Source of the DNA: Tipula vernalis
Lineage: Eukaryota; Arthropoda; Insecta; Diptera; Tipulidae
DNA: 64,000 bases
Direction: 5' to 3'
Assembly: GCA_958295665.1 (NCBI GenBank)
Contig: OY282560.1
Span: 306,385,236-306,449,235, forward strand
Positions 1 to 10,717 of the stretch are shown one piece after another. The notes under the pieces are model-generated. The model was not told where the DNA came from. It saw only the letters and a program-made list of their open reading frames with translations, and made no database searches. Made by a program: the position numbers and the translations under genes. Every line of letters begins with the position of its first letter. Position 1 is the stretch's first letter.

Positions 1-1770
1 TGTATGAATTTGAATTTCAGATGTCAATATATCATACCAGAATTAAATAAATTATGTTAGAAATCGACATATCATATTAGAATTCGATGGGTTATGTCCA
101 AATTAGATATGTCATGTTAGAATTTGAATTTTTGATTCGATAAATCATAACAGAACTCGATATTTCTTATCAGAATTTGAATCTTTGGTGTCAAAATTCG
201 ATATCTCATGTCAGAATTCGAGACGTTATGTTAGAATTTGATACGTCATATTAGAATTTAAATTTTTGATGCCAGAATTCGAGTTATCATGTCAGAATTT
301 CATACATTAAGTCAGAATTAGATATGCAATATCAGAATTTGTATTTACGATATGAGAATTCTATATATTATGGCAGAATTCGATATATCATGCCAGAAAT
401 CGACATGCCACATATTCGAGATATTATACCAGAATCCAATAAATTACATCAGTATTGTTGTTACTTTAGAATTAAAACGTATGATGTCAGAATTGATATA
501 TCACGTTAGAATTCGATACGTCATGTCAGAACTTGAATATCAGATGTCAAAATTCGATGTATTATGATATCAAACCAGAATTAGGTATTTCGTCTCAGAA
601 TTTGAATTTATGTTGTCAGAATTGATATAACATGTCTGAATTTGATACGCCATATCAGAATTTATATTTTTGTTGTCGGAATTTATGTATGTACGTATCA
701 TATGTGTCAATTATGGCATAGTTCAATATATTAAATCAATATATAGGATGTGAATTTAAGATGTCAGAGTTCGATATATCGTGTCAGAATTCGAAATATC
801 ATGCCAAAATTTGGTAAATCATATTAGAATTCGATATGTAATGTCAGAATTTTAATTTATGATGTAGTTTGTAGTTCAAAACTCAATAAATAATTTTAGA
901 ATATCTTATGTGAAAATTAGATAAATGAAGACCGAATTCGATATGTAGACCCAGCCGTAATGTTATTCCAGAATTCGAAAGGTCTTGTCACAATTTGATA
1001 AATCTATCATGAAGCCTTCAGAATTCTGGATTTCATCTCAAAATTCGATATGTTATCTCAGAATTCGAGATGTTATATCAGAATTTCAATTTTTGTTTTT
1101 AAAATCCTATATATGACCTAAGAATTCGACAAGTCACAAGTCAAATTTTATATATCACATCAATATTTTAACTTTTTCCGTATTCAACATATTCGGTCAA
1201 AATTCGACATGTCTTGTCAGAATTCAAAAGGTCTTAGCGGAATTTCTTAGTACATAAGAGAATATCATATCAGAATTTCAGAATTTAACACAAATTATTG
1301 AATTTTTATACGGTATTTCGAATCCTGACATAACATCTCGAATTTGGGGATGATATATCGAATTCTGAAGTCTTGAGAAGATATATCAGAGAATTCAATA
1401 TCTCAAGTCAAAATTCGATAAATCTCTTCAACGTTTGACTTTATGATGTCAGAATTCGATAATTCATGTTAGAGTTTGAGTTTTGGATGTTAAAATTCGA
1501 AATATCATACAGTATTCGTTAAACCATGTCAGAATTCGATAAGTCGTGGTAGAAATTAATTTTGTGACATCAGATTTTATGCTATTGACGTCAAAATTCG
1601 ATATATCATATCTGAATTCGATTTCCAAAATTTGAATTTTTATGTCAGAATTCTACAATCAATAAGTCATTAGATAAATTATATTCGAATTTGAAATTAC
1701 GATATCTCATGTCAGAACTCGATTTATCATGCCAAAACTCGATAAATTATATATGAATTCGATATATCAT
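1..1770. repeat. Degenerate minisatellite, unit about 20-22 bp
   Basis: The stretch is built from diverged copies of a short unit close to GTCAGAATTCGATATATCAT, repeated in one orientation with variants such as GAATTTGAATTT and GATGTCAGAATTC. Many copies keep an EcoRI-type GAATTC. The array is already running at base 1, so it extends beyond the window, and it fades out near 1770. The open frames inside it (for example 352-567) repeat the same residues as the unit and are not genes. Copies differ enough to suggest an old array. No function can be read from it. Confidence 0.85.
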
Positions 1771-3424
1771 AATTTTGGTTCTTTTGGAGTAAAGATCGGT
1801 CTTTCTAAGAAACTCTTAAACTTTCCATATTGTGAGAGAACAGAAATCTATGACGTAACTCATCCAATTTGCACATTCATCAATTTCACTCTTTCTCTCT
1901 CTCACCACGCTTTTCTTCATTCCCTCCTCTATTCATTCTTGTACACACCTTGCTTCTCAAACATTGATGTGTTTTGCTGAATAATGGTCATCGATCATCG
2001 ATTTAAATAAATATCCGTAATAAAAATGGCATTGCCTCGGTGAGGATCGAACCATCGATCTTGTATGTGCATCGAATATTTTGGTCAATAGTGGCAAATA
2101 GGGCACTATCCAACTGTTATCTAAGGCCACTTGCTGTTGTTGTCTCTTACGTTTATGGTAGTTGTTTGCCTATCGTCCTCTATCATCTATCATCCATGTT
2201 TCTATCGCTAGTGTTGAACAACTCTTTATCGTTAAAAACGTTGCATCTATTATAACATCGTCGACCTGATCTGGGCGCAAATTTTCATTTAGCCGTAGCA
2301 AAAGACTTTCGATCGAATACCGAAAACATCTGGTTTCACCAAAAATGTTGCTTTCTAGATTATAGCCACCGAGTTTTGGATTTTAATTTTAAAAATGCGA
2401 GCTATGAGGTCGTGCCTGTCAGTCGCTCTTTGGCCACGCAACAATTCAGTGACGATCTCTTTCCAACCGGGTTGCACATAAATGTGATATACACAAATGC
2501 GTAAGTAAATGCATCCTGTATTCACGGAGGTATCTGAGGCTATATACAAATGAGGACGGAAGAATTACTATTTGTCCCACTCCACATGGATTTACATTCG
2601 CGTCGTTTCTGACTGTGTCTTATAAATGTGTATAATTTTCTGCCCTCAATTTACTTTGATTCAATGAAATTTAAACTTTACCCCCACAGCCGCACATTCC
2701 TGGTGTATATTCTTTCCACTTCAGACTTCAGTATCGGCATTCATTAAATATTCGTCCCATAGCAAACTCTATTACTGACATAATCTATTGCAGAATCACG
2801 ACTCCGTCGTGTCCTTGCCCTGGCGATCGAATTTTTTCCTCAAGACATGGCATGTGTAGCAGCTTGGCTTCCGGGTAGAGTAAAGTCCTGGCAAATGGGT
2901 CATATTGGCATAACTAGAAGAAGGCAATCAAATATTTCTATATAGTTATCCCAGACCATTTGTTCCGGAGAAGTCTTGAACACGTTAAACAGTTGGTCCC
3001 CTTCGAATTGTTTGCCAACAAAATTTACTTGTAGGAATTTCAGCGTTTCATTTGGTTTTGGAGGAAGCGAGCCCACTTGATCATAAATTTGTCCTCAAAC
3101 TTTAAAAACTCGGATGAAAGTGGCTTTGCCGTATATACGAGTAAATGCAGCTCAGTAATTTAAATGAGTAGTTCTGGTGGCGATACTTGTAATGCTGGCA
3201 ATCTGACTTTGCCACAAATACAACATGTGTCTGGAGTTTCGCCCTTGGAAATTTTCGAGTAACATTATCCGTATGTCTTGTCCATTTTTCCGAATACAAC
3301 TTTTCGCAATTTTTATTGTTCGTTTGATTCTATTTTCGATTTGAACTCGAATGTCTTTATTAATTTTAGTAATCGTCTTTCTTTTTCTTCTTCTGTTTCG
3401 TTTCTCCGTGCCGCCTCCGCCTTT
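1771..3424. other. No recognised gene
   Basis: This stretch has more balanced base composition than its flanks. Short frames occur on the minus strand at 2355-2549 and 3102-3451, the latter rich in Arg and Lys, but I recognise no domain, splice pattern or start context in them. A decayed transposon is possible but cannot be supported. Confidence 0.4.
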
Positions 3425-3835
3425 CGAACATTCTAGAATATTCAAATGCATTTCATTCCCGATTCTGGGACATTGTTAAACTTTTCAAAATTCTGAAATT
3501 TTTTAGAAAATTCGGGAACTTTTTGAAAATTCCTGAACTTTCTAGAAAATTCTGTAAATTTCTAGAAAATTCTGGAACCTATTCCGAAATATTCTGAAAT
3601 TTTGTAGAAAATCCTAGAAAATTTTTGGAATGTTCTGGAATATTCTAGAAAATTTTTTAAATTCCAAAAAATTCTATAAAATTCAAGAACATTCTGGAAA
3701 ACCTGGATTTTTCTAGAAAATTCTAGAATATTCTCAAACATTCCAATTCACCTGAAACTTCCTAGAAAATTTTGGAATGTTCTGAAACTTTCTATAAAAT
3801 TCTGGAAACTTTTAGAACATTTTAAAACATTTTTA
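3425..3835. repeat. Array of TTCnnGAA (heat-shock-element-like) motifs
   Basis: Roughly 400 bp are made of short, irregular repeats built on ATTCTAGAAAATTCTGGAA. Alternating nTTCn and nGAAn pentamers, the arrangement bound by heat shock factor trimers, occur many times (TTCTAGAA, TTCTGGAA and close variants). The array has no long open frame. It could be a simple AT-rich minisatellite whose unit happens to match the HSE consensus, or a genuine cluster of HSF sites. The sequence cannot tell these apart. Confidence 0.7.
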
Positions 3836-4204
3836 AAAAATACTTCACAAAATAATTGTGAACAAGAAATTCACAATCTTCTCCTCTTGAATTTCACAGG
3901 AAGTGGTAATTATTGTAATCCGCTATCCATATTTTAATTGCACCTGCTAGGGTTTCCTTTGGGTGTTGATTATTTAACTCACGTAATTCGGGTTACAAGT
4001 ATCGCAACATAATCGACATAATCTCGATCGAATTTCTCAAATGTTCACTCTAATATTCGATATTTTATGTGATTTTCGAGGTTTTCAAGATTTCCGATAT
4101 TATTCGAGTTTAGCTTTGAGTTAGATGAAATTCTCAAAATTAGAGATTTTTGACTAAACTGGATTTTAGGGTTTGAATAGTGTGTAGATGCTTGGCATTG
4201 GATT

Positions 4205-5095
4205 TATTTATTAATTTCATGGATCGCCTGCAGTGATTACAAACGGCAATGCAAACATGTTAAAAAATGATAAAAATAAAAAAAAGATTAAAAGATAGAC
4301 AGAAAACGGCCGACTATTTAGTTCTTATTACATAAAAATATAAATAAAACTTTCTTAAACGACACTCTTGACATATGAAAATCAAAAACGCCAAACACTG
4401 AATTAAAGTCACGCGATGTTCTCAAAAATGGTTCCGAAAGACGGTAATTTGTTAATACCAGATTAACGAGTAACAGTCCATCGCGTGAACGCATTTGACG
4501 TACTGGATATTAAAGATTTAAGCGCGCAAGCAGTTCGGTATAATCGATTCGGGAACTAAAAATATCGTGAATGAACAATGACGATGCTACAACACGTCGA
4601 CAATCTAACCGGTGCAGGTTTAACAGGTTACAGCGATCTTGGTAGGGTGCAGACGGTGGAAATCAAAGTGCGTATAAAACAAGCTGCTTCTGAGCACTCT
4701 CAAGAACGAACAAAAGAAACGTATAGTGATGTTAGAGTAATTGGGTCGGTAAAGTCCTTACAGTCCCGCTTAATGACGCCCAACATAATGTTTGCCTTAG
4801 GTGTAATGGTGTTAATATGTCTGATAAAGGTGGCATCGGCTGAAAAAATTATACCCAGATCGGATATGAAATCCACTTTGTCAACATTCTCAAAAGCGGT
4901 CCAAATCATTTTGCAGCTTCACGTAATCGGACACGCTGTTAACCCGGGCGAAAATTTTCTTTATGATCGGTGAACAGGAGGCAGCTGGCAAACTCGAAGC
5001 AGTCAACAATATCATTGATAAGCCATGTAAATAAGAAAGGGCCAATACTGTAGGTTCGATGAATGAGGGTAAAGAACTAGACAAAAATACAAAGC
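4205..5095 (-). mobile_element. LINE reverse-transcriptase C-terminal remnant
   Basis: On the minus strand, broken frames spell the end of a non-LTR retrotransposon ORF2. A palm remnant reads LLFTDHKENF, where the catalytic box (F/Y-A-D-D) has decayed. It is followed by VSDYVKLQNDLDRF, then DLGIIFSADATFIRHI and a segment ending TLTSLYVSFVRS, then the usual C-terminal tail with MRSRDGLLLVNL and the final LRTSRDFN. A short TTTATTTATTAA tract at the 3' end (about 4203-4215) resembles a LINE tail. Several stops and shifts show it is dead. The clade is probably Jockey/CR1-like, inferred from the C-terminal domain only. Confidence 0.75.
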
Positions 5096-6000
5096 TCTTA
5101 TTATCGATTGGTTATGGCTGAAAAAGTTGATAGTGAAATTAGATAGAATTTACAATATATAGTATTACTTTTTATCACATTTTCTTAGTTATTTAAGTTT
5201 TATTTAATTCTCTTAATATTTAATTTACAAAACAAATAAATATTTAGTTCAAGTCCGGACTAATTAATTTTTGTGATTAAAGCTAATTTATATATTAAGT
5301 TCGACTTTTGTTTATAATTCATTTGTATAACATTTACTATCAAAATTTAGTAGGGGGAAAACCAAAATGGTTCAAATAATTTAGGTATTCAATTGGGAAT
5401 TTTACTTGCAAATCAGAGTCACATGTCACTACACCCTTTTATAGATTTCGGAAGCTGAACCACATAAAAATTTCCAGCGAGACAAATACATTTTTCACAT
5501 GAACTCAGATCAAAGGCGTACGTTGCGTTGATACGGTCTTTCAGAGGGAATTATAAGAGTTAGAGTCAAAGCTGTTTGTGAATCTTGTTTTAACTACCAT
5601 AAGCTAATCGCATCGATTATATCAAATAGACCACTGAAATATAAACATCTATTTTATACATATACTATTATGTTATTACGAAAAAAAATCTAGTAATTAA
5701 AAGGTACCTTGAAAGTACTAATTGGACTCAATCTTCCGTTTTTTGTTTAGATGATCGCAAAAAGCTAAATAAATGTAGTTGGATTTACAGATAGAAATAT
5801 TATGTTGTTATCGTATACATTTCATTTCATATTTGTATCTACCAAATAAGCGGAATTTATGTTTGTTGTTGATACTTTCAATAAAAAGTACCAATTCTTT
5901 TGATAAAATTGTGAATGTGACGTCACTGATAAGAGTTCTAAATATCTTTACTTAAATACGAATATTCTATCATTTTAGTTTAGATATAGTATACATATGT
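5096..6000. other. AT-rich intergenic stretch upstream of the 6-kb gene
   Basis: No open frame or recognisable element is seen. The 3' part must contain the promoter and 5' leader of the gene starting at 6042, but no clear TATA or initiator can be singled out among the AT-rich sequence. Confidence 0.4.
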
Positions 6001-6041
6001 AGAATTTGTATTTGCTAGTTGAACAAAATAAACGAGTTAAT

Positions 6042-8532
6042 ATGGAAAACTTGAAATTGTTAAATTTGTTATTAAATCAAATCTCATTAAATCAGTCTTG
6101 GAAATCTGGTAAGTTTTTATTTCATTTTATTTCGCGACATATTTTATTTATAAGTGTTAATTTGACTTTAACAGGGGAGGTTCCGTGCTCATTTATTGTT
6201 CACACATCGATAATAAATAAATGGGAAAAGATTATGAATAAGACGTTTACAAAAAGTAATTGGGAAATGTACGAGCATATATTGCCAATTGGAAGTAAAC
6301 TGTTTGAAATGCGCCTCATTATTGTATTACGAGCAACTAAAGATCAGCTCAATTTCCTGCGTGACTCAATTGAAAACTCACAATTTTCATTTCCATGGGA
6401 GGAAAATCCTACCTTATTTATAGAATCAAAAAAGTTATTTATTATGGATGTAAAATAATTAAAAAAAAATGGAGGTGTGGCCAACACACGACTTTCTTTT
6501 ACGAACAGAGAATTTTGAGAAATTTTTTTTTTTATAACTTTTTTTTTTTAAATTTTTTTTTTTTTTAATTTTAAAATTTTTAAATTTTTTTTTTTAATTT
6601 TTTATTTTTTATTTTTATTTGTTTTTAATTTTTGGAAACATTTTGTATGAAGTAGTTTTTTGTAAACCTTATACTTTTTAAGATATTTGCAAAATAAATT
6701 TTCTGGACCAAGGGAGTGGCCACTTCCGGTTAGCCGATTTGTAGTAAAATTCACTGGAGCCTCCCAATTTATCATAAAAGCTTAAATCTAAAGTTTCAGT
6801 TCGATTGGTTAAACCATCTGGGCTGTAGAGAGGACACAGACAGACTGACAGACTGACAGACTGACAGACAGACAGACAGACAGACAGACACCATTTCGAA
6901 ACCCACTTTTTCGGACTCAGGGGACCTCAAAACAAATAAATCTCTAAAAATCTCAAGGTCCAAAATTTTCATGATTACTATACTTTATTTTACTAGAGTA
7001 AAAGAAAGTAATGAGATAATTAAGCGAAAATGTAATTAGAATTTACATTTATTTTCAGTTGTTTTTTAAAATGCGCAACGTAGCAGAGTATATTTTAAAA
7101 ATTGAAGAAAAACTTGGAATTTCTGTTTACGGTGACTACCCCATTTATGTGATTACGTATCACCCAAGTGTTAGTGCAAAATTAGATATTGTTCAGCAAT
7201 TTCAAAATGATTTTGGTATGGTAAACATTTGGTGTCACTTCATGGCATTTGGTTTTCCGTGGCATCAATCTTATTTCCTGCAAAAAAAACCATTTAACTG
7301 ATCACTTCTATTCGACATTACCAATAGTCCTCAGACATCTTGGAACGCTTAATTATGCCAATGATCTAGATATTATGGATCTAATTTCATTAAGATTAGC
7401 AATTAGCGATGTTCGTGACCCGTCTAAATCAAATCATTTAAAAAGATGAAATTGACTTTATGATAAAACGAGTACTTGACAAGCTCACTAAAAATAATCA
7501 CTTAAGCATACGTAAATATTTGTTTGTCAAAAATAGGAAACCGTCACAACTTCTAATGTTTTATTTGGTATATCAATTTCAAAATTGTTTTGAAACTTCT
7601 GATATGGATAAAGATATGGAAAACCCAATAATACGAGCCACACTAGAAGACACTATTAAACTAACAGAAGAAATCGATGTTCTTAAGAAATTACAGGAAA
7701 GATTTAATGTAGATTATAGCATTGATGGAGAAGGTTTCGATAAAATGAGTTTATCATTATTTGTAGATTTAATTGAATCAAAAAATGTTAACGAAATCCT
7801 CTTAGACACGAACTACAGATGGATAAACAATGAGTCCATGTTCGAACCCAATAGAATTATAGCCGCTAATAATCGAGTGCACATTTTTTTGATAGGGGAA
7901 AATACTTTCAATTTCATCGAACGTTTCGTGGCGGAGTTAAAAATAGTCAAATTTGATAACCCTAGATTTAAGTTACACGTATACAAATGTAATTTGGATG
8001 ATTACAGAATTTTCGATAATATAACAGTTCCTGAGATAAGTATTTATGGCATTAAAGTTGATTTAAATGTGTTAGAGAATTTCGAACAATGTAACATAGA
8101 ACCAAGGATTATTCTAGTTGGATGTTCTTTAAAAAATACCTGTCTTAACTGGGAACTACTCAATAATTTAGGGAAGATAAGGGTAAGTGCAAAACTATTT
8201 TAAAACCCAATACCCATTTATTATTAAACATTTCCAATTTTATATTCTAGGAGGTAGAAATATATGAAGATGAAGGCACTTGGTTATCCATGTTCGAATT
8301 TATTTCCGAAGAAATTCGTAAATTAAATACAAATGAATTCCAATTTAATAGTAAAGAAATATTTGAAATAAGTCTATTAGGAGATTCTTCTGGTCCGATA
8401 AATTTAAACAACATCAAATTTACAATCGACGAACAAAACTCCAAATTGGAAATTCGTCATGTAGTTAATAATGAAATTCTTGATTTGTATTGCATAAAAT
8501 GTAAGATTAATGAAGGGATACGAATTTTATAA
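6042..8532 (+). CDS. Four-exon gene of unknown family, about 581 aa, two frameshifts in A-runs
   Basis: I do not recognise this family. Proposed exons are 6042-6108, 6175-6449, 7059-8182 and 8251-8532. All three introns have GT-AG ends (GTAAGT at 6109 and 8183, GTAAAA at 6450) and all phases fit. Exon 3 needs two 1-nt corrections, both extra A: in the 8-A run at 7282-7289 and in the A-run at 7440-7444. The stop codon overlaps an AATAAA signal. The product has no signal peptide or membrane segment. Its second half alternates short beta-like stretches (RVHIFLIGE, RFKLHVYKC, PEISIYGIKV, REVEIYEDE), which could be leucine-rich-repeat-like, as in F-box proteins; that is a guess. The homopolymer shifts may be sequencing errors or may mark a young pseudogene. 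Confidence 0.65.
6450..7058. repeat. Repeat-derived intron 2 with (ACAG)n microsatellite
   Basis: The second intron of the 6-kb gene is 609 bp against 66 and 68 bp for the others. It holds long T-runs (about 6520-6620), a segment that looks like a dispersed repeat, and a GACA/GACT microsatellite at 6834-6891 followed by a conserved-looking block beginning CCATTTCGAAACCCAC. This is best explained by a transposon tail inserted into a formerly short intron. The source family is not identified. Splice sites GTAAAA and TTTTCAG remain intact. Confidence 0.55.
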
Positions 8533-8537
8533 ATAAA
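8532..8537 (+). terminator. Poly(A) signal AATAAA of the 6-kb gene
   Basis: AATAAA begins on the last base of the TAA stop codon, so stop and polyadenylation signal overlap. The expected 3' UTR would be very short. Confidence 0.5.
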
Positions 8538-8734
8538 ATTCGATTTCTTATAAAACAGGATGATGTCATTTTAATATTGAAGCTTTTTAGGGGTTAGGGT
8601 GTTAGGATCAATAGGGCATGACTAGATTAATCGATTAATGAACCGTTTAAAATTGATCAATTAATCGGAGGCTTCTAATCGATTAATTGAAAAAAACTCG
8701 TTAATCGAGTTTAGTTAAATTTGACATGCGGGGT

Positions 8735-10045
8735 GCAAATGGGATTTTAAAATGATTCTTAGATGAAATTCTGAAATATGGCCAATTACTAAGCAATTTC
8801 GCCATTTGTTATCCGATTTTGGTGAAATTCAGCATGCATGATGGAAATGGAATTCTAAAATGATTTTTATATAAGGTTCTGGAATATGGCCAATTAGGAA
8901 GGAATTTGGCCATTTCTTATTCGATTTTTGGTTAAATTCAGCATTCACGATGGAAATGTGATTCTAAATTGATGATGGCCAATTAGGAAGGAATTTGGCC
9001 ATTTCTTATCCGATTTTGGTGAAATTCAGCATGCATGATGGAAGTGGGATTCTAAAATGATGATGGCCAATTAGGAAGGAATTTGGCCATTTCTTATTCG
9101 ATATTTGGTGAAATTCAGCATTCACGATGGAAATGGGATTCTAAAATGATTTTTATATAAGGTTCTGGAATATGGCCAATTAGGAAGGAATTTGGCAATT
9201 TCTTATTCGATTTTGGTGAAATTCAGCATTCACGATGGAAATGGGATCCTAAAATGATTTTTATATAAGGTTCTGGAATATGGCCAATTAGGAAGGAATT
9301 TGGCCATTTCTTATTCGATTTTTGGTTAAATTCAGCATTCACGATGGAAATGTGATTCTAAATTGATGATGGCCAATTAGGAAGGAATTTGGCCATTTCT
9401 TATCCGATTTTGGTGAAATTCAGCATGCATGATGGAAGTGGGATTCTAAAATGATGATGGCCAATTAGGAAGGAATTTGGCCATTTCTTATTCGATATTT
9501 GGTGAAATTCAGCATTCACGATGGAAATGGGATTCTAAAATGATTTTTATATAAGGTTCTGGAATATGGCCAATTAGGAAGGAATTTGGCCATTTCTTAT
9601 TCGATTTTTGGTGAAATTCAGCATTCACGATGGAAATGGGATTCTAAAATGATTTTTATATAAGGTTCTGGAATATGGCCAATTAGGAAGGAATTTGGCC
9701 ATTTCTTATCCGATTTTTGGTGAAATTTAGCATTCACTACGGAAATGTGATTCTAAATTGATGATGGCCAATTAGGAAGGAATTTGGCCATTTCTTATCC
9801 GATTTTGGTGAAATTCAGCATGCATGATGGAAATGGGATTCTAAAATGATTTTTAGATAAAGTTCTGGAATATGGCCAATTAGGAAGGAATTTGACCATT
9901 TGTTATCCGATTTTTGGTGAAATTCAGCATGCACGATGGAAATGGGATTCTAAAATGATTTTTATATAAAATTCTGGAATATGGCCAATTAGGAAGGAAT
10001 TTTGGCCATTTCTTATCCGATTTTCGATTAAATTCAGCATGCACG
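8735..10045. repeat. Satellite array with 109-bp and 89-bp units in higher-order pattern
   Basis: Copies of ATGGCCAATTAGGAAGG start at 8886, 8975, 9063, 9172, 9280, 9369, 9457, 9566, 9675, 9764, 9872 and 9981, giving spacings of 89, 88, 109, 108, 89, 88, 109, 109, 89, 108 and 109. Short units lack the TTTTATATAAGGTTCTGGAAT-like segment. The pattern short-short-long-long repeats, a higher-order unit of about 394 bp. Each unit carries a dyad, ATGGCCAA facing TTTGGCCAT. More diverged units lie at both edges, as expected for unequal crossing over. No coding capacity. Confidence 0.9.
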
Positions 10046-10048
10046 ATC

Positions 10049-10125
10049 AGGAATACAGTTCACTTCAGTTCAAGGTATCGAAAATATCTATCAGGAATAC
10101 GCTTCACTTTAGTTCAAGGTATCGA
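10049..10125. repeat. Short direct duplication beside the satellite
   Basis: The segment CAGGAATAC..TTCACTT.AGTTCAAGGTATCGAAAAT occurs twice, near 10049 and 10092, with a few mismatches. It may be a decayed boundary of the satellite or a target duplication. Confidence 0.5.
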
Positions 10126-10717
10126 AAATTGGCTCGATTCGTTTTTGGCCGCCAAGCCGGCGCAGTTTTTCTGGGATGGAATCCATAAATTGCCAGAAAG
10201 ATGGGAAAAAGTAGTGGGTAGCGATGGGCGATACTTTGAATAAAAAATCTTGTAACATTTTTCCATAATAAAGGCTCAAATTTCATAAAAAATTCCGGTT
10301 TTTAATGCATACACCCAATATTTAGCCACCTCTGTAACGGGTAACGTACAAAAAAGCAACTCCACAGATATTGGAATAAACAAAACCGTAGAGAATTCCG
10401 AGAATCTCATTTTCACCCTAAAAAAGAAACCGAATGATTTACTTTATTAGCGAAAGGGATTGTCCGAGGTGTTATAGTACGATAAAATTTAATTTGTGGA
10501 CAGCCCACAGAATTTGAATGTTTTCGAAAACATGATTCGAACAAAAACTAATGAAATATCAACAGACCACTTCTTATCAGAGTTATCCAGAATTTGTCAC
10601 TAAAAGAGTATAAAAAATTGTTAATGTGGGTCTTATTATTAGCCTGTTATTTAAATATATATGTATACCGTTGTACCTTTTAGTTACCTTTTTGGTTAAA
10701 TACTGGACGAGTATATC

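Noticed and set aside
1..1770. CRISPR array
   Set aside because: Units are contiguous and diverged, without unique spacers, and the context is eukaryotic.
2030..2110. tRNA-like 3' end on the minus strand (GGTTCGATCC near 2050)
   Set aside because: No matching acceptor 5' strand, anticodon arm or D arm could be placed upstream.
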